Shown here: piece after piece, positions 41,129 to 47,431 of the stretch
Position numbering within the stretch: position 1 is the stretch's first letter
How the letters are laid out: every line of letters begins with the position of its first letter
DNA from: Dietzia sp. NCCP-2495
Lineage (GTDB): Bacteria; Actinomycetota; Actinomycetes; Mycobacteriales; Mycobacteriaceae
Length of the DNA stretch: 50,082 nt
Direction of reading: 5' to 3'
Assembly: GCF_026011735.1 (NCBI RefSeq)
Contig: NZ_BRVN01000023.1
Location: 1 to 50,082, forward strand
Program-made: the position numbers and the translations under genes
The notes under the pieces: model-generated
What the model was told of the DNA's origin: nothing
Seen by the model: only the letters and a program-made list of their open reading frames with translations
Database searches by the model: none

Positions 41129-41473
41129 AAGGGTTTCCTTTGACAGCGTTGTTATGAGAACCGGCACGCACGCGCCGGTTCAGTCCGTAATGTCTGCGAG
41201 ACGTATCCATTTGTGTCGACGACTCGCGTCGCAGTGTCGCGAGGGGCCCGTCGACGGTCGTTCGCGCAGGTCTCGCGACGCAATCGTGGGCAAGAGGGTG
41301 GCCCGTGCATCGTCCGCCGTTGTGGCGTCTCTCCCGGGGGTCGGACGGGGGTGTCGCCTTGACCGCCGGAAGAACTTCTGTGTGACCTTACGGGATGATG
41401 TGGCCGGGAAAGAACCCGGGAATGCCCCCGCCGGCGGTTCTGTGAGGTATCCCACATAGAGGTGAGGTGGGCC
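41129..41473. other. Gene-free region upstream of pntA
   Basis: No convincing gene on either strand; the short open frames on both strands are rich in Arg/Pro and have no recognisable domain. A weak palindrome TGTGAGGTATCCCACA (41441-41456) and CCGGG-n6-CCCGG near 41404 are the only structures seen. It presumably holds the pnt promoter, which I could not place with confidence. Confidence 0.5.
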
Positions 41474-42518
41474 TCAGGTCAGTAGCCCGCCGTCGACCTC
41501 GTCCCACGAGCGCACCCCGGCCAGCCCCATCGTCAGGTCGATCTCGGCCAGCAGGTTGTCCAGCACCTCGCCGACGCCGCGGCGGCCGTCGATCGCCAGT
41601 CCTTACAGGTGCGGGCGGCCGAGCGTCACCGCGTCGGCGCCGCAGGCCATCGCCTTGACCACGTCTGCGCCACTGCGGATCCCGGAGTCCAGGAGGACCG
41701 TCGGCTCCGGCCCCACCGCCTCGCGGACCGCGACGAGCGCGTCGAGGCTGCCGATCGAGCCGTCGACCTGGCGGCCGCCGTGGTTGGAGACCATCACCGC
41801 GTCCACGCCGAGGTCCACCGCGCGGCGGGCGTCGTCGGGGTGGAGCACGCCCTTGAGGACGACGGGCAGGCGGGTGCGCTCCCGCAGCGTGGTGATGTGG
41901 TCCCAGCTCAGCGCCGGGTTGGAGAAGGTGTCGAGGAAGGTCTGCACGGCGGCGCGGGGCTCGGGCGCGCGGAGGTTGTCCAGTAGGCCGCCGGGGTGGT
42001 TGCGCGCCATCTCGAGCAGGGTTCGCACCGCCTGCGGCGTGACCTTCACCGGGTCCTCGGGCTCGTCGGCGGCGATCCGCTCGGCGACGAGCTCGGAGAA
42101 CCGGGGGTCGGAGGTGTACTGCGCGATCCCGACGCCCCGCGTGAACGGGAGGGAGCCGAGGTCGAGGTCCCACGGGCGCCAGCCGAGCTGGGTGGTGTCG
42201 AGGGTGACGACGACGGCGTCGGCGTCGATCTCCTCGGCCCGGGAGAGGAAGCTGTCCACGAGCTCCTCGTCGCTGCTCCAGTACAACTGGAACCACCGCG
42301 GCGGCGGCACCCACGTCCAGGTCGGCGTCCCGGGTGATGAGCCCGGCCGCGCCGATCGGCGCCACCAGCACCGGGGCGGGCAGCCGCCGGCCCAGCAGCT
42401 CCACCGTCAGGTCGCGGTCGGTCGTGTCGCGCAGCATCCGGGGGATGATCCGTCGCCGGTCGAACGCCTCGCGGTTGGCGTCCATCGTGCGCCCGGCCCC
42501 GGCGCCCCGTATATATAC
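41474..42518 (-). pseudogene. FMN-dependent alpha-hydroxyacid oxidase/lactate monooxygenase-like remnant
   Basis: Read on the - strand: Y-I-R-G-A-G-A-G-R-T-M-D-A-N-R-E-A-F at the 5' end, lacking the first ~50 residues of the family; then P-V-L-V-A-P-I-G near 42350; at about 42305 a deletion of some 35 residues with a frameshift joins it to R-W-F-Q-L-Y-W-S. The active-site region V-M-V-S-N-H-G-G-R-Q and D-S-G-I-R-S-G-A-D-V are intact, but L-G-R-P-H-L is followed by TAA (41603-41605, where the family has Tyr), after which the true C-terminus A-I-D-G-R-R-G-V-G continues to a stop at 41474. At least four lesions, so long dead. GTATATATAC (42509-42518) marks the truncated 5' edge. Confidence 0.85.
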
Positions 42519-42541
42519 GCCCACGCATTGCGCCCGCCCGG

Positions 42542-42590
42542 ACGGCACAGGCGACCCGCCCCCTCCCCGGGGACGGGCCGCCTGTGCCGT
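42542..42590. terminator. Stem terminator after Ig-repeat gene
   Basis: 12-base perfect arms (42542-42553 and 42579-42590) plus a further CCCG/CGGG pairing inside. It lies 22 bases after the stop of the Ig-repeat gene in - orientation. Confidence 0.8.
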
Positions 42591-42611
42591 GGCCGGATCG
42601 TTCGGCAGGGG

Positions 42612-44582
42612 TCAGTTCCCGCCGAACATCCCCGTGAGGCTGCTCAGCCCCTCCTCACCGAGGACACCCTCGATGCTGCCCATGTCGAGCGAGCCGATCA
42701 TGATCGGGTCCGGCGCGGGCGGACCCGGCTCCTCGATCTCGATCCCGGAGGCGGAGACGGTCACCACGGTGGCCTCCGCGGTCTCGGACGGGGAGATCAC
42801 CTCATCGTTACCGGAGATCCCCGAGTACTCCGCGGTCACGCGGTACTCGCCGCGCTCGGCGAACCGGTGGGTGAAGACCGCGGTAGCCTCGCCGGTGGCG
42901 GGGTCCATGGTGACCGGGGCGGAGCCGATCACCTCGCCGTCGGAGAAGAACCACACCGAGCCGAGGTCCGTGGCCGCGGCGTCGGTGAGCTCGCCGCCGT
43001 CGGGGCGGGAGACCACGGCGGTGATGGTCACCTCGTCGCCGGCGGTGGCCTCGGTCTGCAGCTCGATCACGGTCGCGGAGTCGGCTTCCGGCAGCGCCTC
43101 CACGGTGAGGGTGGCCGGGGCGGAGGTGACGGGCCGGTAGTTCTTGCCGCCGATCACCGCGCCGCCGAACACGGCCTCGATGGTCTTGTCACCGGGGGTG
43201 GTGAACTCGTGCCCGGCCAGGACCGCGGTGCCGTCGTCGCCGGTCGTGACGGTCCCGATGTCGCGGCCGTTGGCTCTGATGGTCACCTCGGCTCCTGCGG
43301 GCAGCGGGTTCCCGTCCGCGGTGAGGGTGGCGGTCATGTCCACAGCGCGGCCGACGAGCACGCTGGTCGGATCCACAGCCACGGTGACCTCGGGGGTCAC
43401 TTCGGCGGCGAGCGTCACGGTCACCGGCTCGGACTCGGCGCCCAGGTAGATCGTGTCGTCGCTCTCGGACTTCAAGAGCCTCGCGGTGTAGCGGTAGGAG
43501 GTCGACTCGGCGACCTCCGCGTCGAGGTGGTCGGTGTAGGTGGCCGTGACACCGGCGACGGGGATAGTGGCGACGACGACGTCGTCCCGCAGGATCTCCA
43601 CCTGTGCCCCGGCGGGGAGGTCCTGTCCGTTGCTCGTGTCGACGGACACGTCGAGGGTGACGGGCAACTGCCCGTCCTCGGCCAGGCCGCGGGTGGCCGT
43701 CAGCCCGACGGTGCTCGTCACCTCGGCCTTGGGCTCGGGGTTCACCGTGATGGTCGTAGTCCCGGAGTTCGACGCCGCGAACCGGGGTGAATCCCCGAGG
43801 TAGCGGGCGGTCACCTGCTGGGTGATCGGGGTGCGATTGTCGAGCAGGGGCACGCTGTGCTCGATGCCGGCGCGGCCGTTGGTGCCGACCGGCATGACGC
43901 CGATCGAGGTGCCGCCGACAAAGAATTCGACGTTGCCGGCGGTGACCTTGTTCGACCCGGCCGTTGCCGCCACCGACGCGGTCAGCGTGGTCTTGCCGCC
44001 CTCTTCGACGGTGGTTGGGGTGGCGCTCACTGTCGTCGTGGTGGCGACTGCCCCGAGGGTGAACCCGAGTGCGTTCTCCACCAGTGGATGCCAATCGCCG
44101 TTTAATCCTAGATGCGCACGGAACCCGAATTTGTGCGAGCTGCCCCCTGCCGCGTCGTCGGGAATATTGAACGACAACCAGCCCGAGCGGGTTGATCCAG
44201 GTCCTACGACTCGGTTCGTGCTGATCACATCGCCGGGCTGCCCACCAAAGTAGTTGGACTGATCGTGAGTGCCGACATTCTGCATGTCATTCCCACCGCT
44301 GGAGCGCAACGTGTAGCCGGCCGGAACGGTGAAACCGAAAGTATTGAGCACTCTGTTGTTCTGTAGCGGGTTGTACCAAGGCGATGACGGGAGAGTGTTC
44401 CTGGCCGTGATGTCCAGCCTCACATGTCCGCCCGGCCGCAAGTCACTTCCACCGGCGTTGATCGAGTATGTGAACCGCAGGTCATTCTGAGTTACCGTCC
44501 CTGTGGTCTGGGCTGTAGCGGCGGGGGCGAGCCCCATCATGAGGGTGAGGGCCGCGAGTACGGCGAGAAGTTTGCGAATCAT
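42612..44582 (-). CDS. Secreted Ig-like repeat protein with shared N-terminal domain and Gly/Ser/Leu tail
   Basis: 656 residues. Signal peptide with K-L-L-A-V-L-A-A-L-T-L core and A-T-A cleavage before Q-T-T. Residues about 28-175 form a domain also found in the 47432 protein: P-G-G-H-V near residue 51, S-S-G-G-N-D-M-Q-N near residue 94, G-Q-P-G-D-V-I-S-T near residue 113, I-P-D-D-A-A-G-G near residue 140. Four or so Ig-like modules follow (T-T-T-V-S-A-T-P-T-T-V near 180; others near 280, 390 and 490). The end is Pro-rich, then G-S-L-D-M-G-S-I-E-G and M-F-G-G-N. No LPXTG and no C-terminal membrane helix, so attachment would need another mechanism. Gap of 25 bases to the next Ig gene on the same strand. 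Confidence 0.85.
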   Translation of the reverse strand: MIRKLLAVLAALTLMMGLAPAATAQTTGTVTQNDLRFTYSINAGGSDLRPGGHVRLDITARNTLPSSPWYNPLQNNRVLNTFGFTVPAGYTLRSSGGNDMQNVGTHDQSNYFGGQPGDVISTNRVVGPGSTRSGWLSFNIPDDAAGGSSHKFGFRAHLGLNGDWHPLVENALGFTLGAVATTTTVSATPTTVEEGGKTTLTASVAATAGSNKVTAGNVEFFVGGTSIGVMPVGTNGRAGIEHSVPLLDNRTPITQQVTARYLGDSPRFAASNSGTTTITVNPEPKAEVTSTVGLTATRGLAEDGQLPVTLDVSVDTSNGQDLPAGAQVEILRDDVVVATIPVAGVTATYTDHLDAEVAESTSYRYTARLLKSESDDTIYLGAESEPVTVTLAAEVTPEVTVAVDPTSVLVGRAVDMTATLTADGNPLPAGAEVTIRANGRDIGTVTTGDDGTAVLAGHEFTTPGDKTIEAVFGGAVIGGKNYRPVTSAPATLTVEALPEADSATVIELQTEATAGDEVTITAVVSRPDGGELTDAAATDLGSVWFFSDGEVIGSAPVTMDPATGEATAVFTHRFAERGEYRVTAEYSGISGNDEVISPSETAEATVVTVSASGIEIEEPGPPAPDPIMIGSLDMGSIEGVLGEEGLSSLTGMFGGN

Positions 44583-44607
44583 GAGATGTCAGTCCTATTC
44601 CTGGCCG

Positions 44608-46986
44608 TCAGCCACCGAGGGAGCCGGACAGGCTCCCGGAGCCGGTGAGGGATCCGAGGTCGAGTGAGCCACTGCCGCCGGTGCCCTGGCCCGGGGTGAC
44701 GGACACGCCGTCGGCCCCGTCGCCCTCCCCGATCACATTGACGGTGATCGAGCCGGACGCGCGCTCGGCGCCGCCTGGGGAGTGGTACGTGAACTGGAGG
44801 AACTTGGCCTGCGGGTAGCCGCTGGTCCAGGTGATGTCGGTGTCAGCGACACCGCGGGTGACCGGGATCCGGACCGGCTCGCCGGCCTCGTCCAGGACGG
44901 GCTCACCGTTGTTGGTCACCGTGAGGTACCCGTTGAGCGTCGCCGGGGAGGCCAGCTCGTCCGTCGGGAGAACCGTCACGCGGAAACGTCCGGCCTGACC
45001 CGCTTCGAGGTCACCCGCCGGCCCCTCGACGGTCACGGTGAGTGCGTCCTCGTCGACCGCGGCCGAGGCGACCCGAATCGTGTGCTCTACCGTGTGGGGC
45101 CGCTGCATGCGCGGGTCCTGCGGGGTGAATTCGACGGTGACGGTGCGACTCTCCTGAACGGCCGGCGGGAAGGTGAGGGTGACATGGCCCTCGCCGTCGT
45201 TGATCTCGACGTCGGTGGCCACGACCCGTCCATCGATCCGCACCACCGCGGTGCCCTCGACGCCGGCGGGGGTCGTGACGATCCGGTACTCGGTGGCCTG
45301 ACCCGGCTCCACGGTCGCGGGCCCAACGAGGTCCGAACCGGTGGCCTCGGCGTCGAGAATCTCCAGCGTGCCGGAGTCCGTGGCGCGGGTCTGATCGCTC
45401 CCCGCGGGGTGGAAGGTCGCGCTCACCTCGACATCGCCGGGGCGACCGAACGTGAACTCGGCCGCGGCCTTGCCGTCCACCACGTCGACGATCTGGGTCT
45501 CCGCACCGGCCACGAACTCCACGCGGCCCTGCGGATCGGTGGTGCCCTCGGCCGGGTTGATCACGGCCTCGAGTCGGGCCGGCTCGGCCACGTAGCCCGG
45601 GGCGTCGAGCCCGTTGAGGATGAGTGACGTATTGGTGCTCTCCTCGACGAGGATCGTCGCCGAGGCGGTCGCCGTGCCGTACGCGGACGTGGCGGACGGC
45701 GTGAACACCGCCTCCACCTCGGTCTCACCCGGCTGGGAGAACGTTATGCTCGTCGCGGCCTGGCCGTCGCGGACGGCCACCTCGCGCACCTGGTCGCCAG
45801 AAGTGAAGGTGACGGTTCCCCGCGCGTCACCCGGGAGGCTGACCGAGATCGGGGTCCGGGTGTTGGCCTCGGTCGACGCGGGGGCGGTGATCGTCATCTG
45901 AGTGGGGAGCCGCTCCGGGGTGACCCGGATTTCCGAGGTGGCCGTGGCGTACCGCGGATCAGTGGGCGTGAACCGCGAGGTGACCACGGCTTCAGCCGGG
46001 TCGTTGAAGGTCAGTCGCGCCCTGGCCTCACCGGTGGCGGTGTCGACCTGGGCGGTAACCCGCTGGTTGCCGCTGGTGAAGGTCACCTCGCCGGCGATGC
46101 GCGGATCGACCGTGGTGACGAACTCCGCCGGGGCCCGCAGGAGCACCTGGTCCGGGGCGGTGAGGGTGCTGGAGGTCGGCAGGCCGACGATCTCAACGGA
46201 CTTCATCGTCGCGGCGCCGCCGTTGATCGGGGCGGTGGCCGACGAGCGGGGGCTGCAGTAGCCGGGAACCCACTGATCGCCGAGAAGCGGAACGCCCGCC
46301 GAGGCCAGGAGGGTGAGATACGACGCCGGGTTGGCACCGTAGGTGGCGGCCGCTCCCTGGGTCCGGACGCCGATGTTCGCGGTTCCGGCGCGCTCGGCTT
46401 CGAAGGTCAGAGTGACCTTGGGGAACTGGAAGTCCAGCGCCGTCTTCCCGCTCAGGTCCATGTTCAGTCCGGCGTGGCTGGTGGTCGAGGTGTTCCCGCC
46501 GTTGCCGATGGTGTTGTGGCCCTTGTCGGTCAGACGCAGGACAGTGCCGTTCGCATCAGGGACACCGTTCTCGTTCACGGTGATGACCCGGCCGTCGGCG
46601 ATCGGGATGTTGCCGCCACTGAAGCTGTAGTCGACCAGCTTCGTCCCAGCCGGCCGCTGCAGGTCCAGTTTCAATCGCGAGGCGCGCTTGAGACTGATCG
46701 CGCTGGGCAGACTGTCCAGTTCGACGTTGATCGGGTCGATCTCGAAGGTGACGTCGAAGCGCTCGCCCGCGTTGACCGACTCCGGGGCGGTGACGTGGAT
46801 CTGCACCGGGTTCTTGGGGGTGATGTCCATCGGACCGCCCACGCCCGCGACTTTGGGCGCGGAAATGTGGCAGGTGGTGTCGAACGATGTGGTCGACCGC
46901 GTCGGCTGCGCCGTGGCCACCGACGGAACGGTGGCCACGCCGAGGGTGACGACGACGGCTGAGAACCACGCGAGTACGCGGCGCAT
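44608..46986 (-). CDS. Secreted Ig-like repeat protein with Gly/Ser/Leu tail
   Basis: 792 residues from ATG 46986, which has GAGGAAG ahead and starts a signal peptide (R-R-V-L-A-W-F-S-A-V-V-V, cleavage after A-T-A). Mature residues to about 250 form an unrecognised N-terminal domain with two Cys (T-T-C-H-I-S and G-Y-C-S-P-R) that probably pair in a disulfide. Five or so bacterial Ig-like modules follow, each with a T-F-T-S-G-(D/N)-Q or similar strand and a closing F-T-P-x-D-P-R/-S strand. The C-terminus is S-G-S-L-D-L-G-S-L-T-G-S-G-S-L, similar to the neighbouring protein. A promoter lies at 47054-47081. Function probably surface adhesion or cell-wall structure. Confidence 0.85.
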   Translation of the reverse strand: MRRVLAWFSAVVVTLGVATVPSVATAQPTRSTTSFDTTCHISAPKVAGVGGPMDITPKNPVQIHVTAPESVNAGERFDVTFEIDPINVELDSLPSAISLKRASRLKLDLQRPAGTKLVDYSFSGGNIPIADGRVITVNENGVPDANGTVLRLTDKGHNTIGNGGNTSTTSHAGLNMDLSGKTALDFQFPKVTLTFEAERAGTANIGVRTQGAAATYGANPASYLTLLASAGVPLLGDQWVPGYCSPRSSATAPINGGAATMKSVEIVGLPTSSTLTAPDQVLLRAPAEFVTTVDPRIAGEVTFTSGNQRVTAQVDTATGEARARLTFNDPAEAVVTSRFTPTDPRYATATSEIRVTPERLPTQMTITAPASTEANTRTPISVSLPGDARGTVTFTSGDQVREVAVRDGQAATSITFSQPGETEVEAVFTPSATSAYGTATASATILVEESTNTSLILNGLDAPGYVAEPARLEAVINPAEGTTDPQGRVEFVAGAETQIVDVVDGKAAAEFTFGRPGDVEVSATFHPAGSDQTRATDSGTLEILDAEATGSDLVGPATVEPGQATEYRIVTTPAGVEGTAVVRIDGRVVATDVEINDGEGHVTLTFPPAVQESRTVTVEFTPQDPRMQRPHTVEHTIRVASAAVDEDALTVTVEGPAGDLEAGQAGRFRVTVLPTDELASPATLNGYLTVTNNGEPVLDEAGEPVRIPVTRGVADTDITWTSGYPQAKFLQFTYHSPGGAERASGSITVNVIGEGDGADGVSVTPGQGTGGSGSLDLGSLTGSGSLSGSLGG

Positions 46987-47431
46987 GGGCTTCCTCGAAA
47001 AACTTGAAGGGTGCGCCCTGAGGGGACATGGGCACATGTCGGAGTACGACGAAACTATATAGGGGATTCTCAGTTGCGCAACAGGTCGACAGCACTTCTC
47101 AGGTGCACATTTAGCCGACCAAACCTACGTTGGGCGGATTTGTCCCGAATGTCACGCGCTCTCAACCTCCACTTCATCCAGACGTCAGCGCTAGTCTTCC
47201 GGGGCGCGGGACCACGAAGAGTTACCGTCGTCACACCGCTGTATCGCCGACAGGACGTTCACCTCTGAGCGCGGCACCATTCATCAGATTGGGGCTTTAC
47301 TTATATTACGGATTCATTACTATGAGCTCAGTTCCCCTTCTCCCGGCTGTCCGCCACTGCTGATCGGATTCAGCGCCCGAAACCACGGACAAACCGGTGC
47401 TCGACCCCTGCGCACCCTCTGGAGTCTCTCG
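46987..47431. other. Divergent gene-free region between Ig-repeat genes
   Basis: 445 bases with no gene on either strand and AT-richer than the rest of the window, especially about 47285-47330. It holds the - strand promoter at 47054-47081. On the + side TATATT (47302-47307) is a possible -10 for the 47432 gene but no matching -35 is clear. Confidence 0.6.
47054..47081 (-). promoter_or_regulatory. Promoter of the 44608-46986 Ig-repeat gene
   Basis: On the - strand TTGCGC (47076-47081), 16-base spacer, TATAGT (47054-47059). The -10 is good and the -35 half-matched. It predicts a leader of about 60 bases before ATG 46986. Confidence 0.45.

Noticed and set aside
41154-41459. Two 101-residue frames on opposite strands upstream of pntA
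   Set aside because: Overlap each other, Arg/Ser/Pro-rich, no ribosome site and no family pattern.
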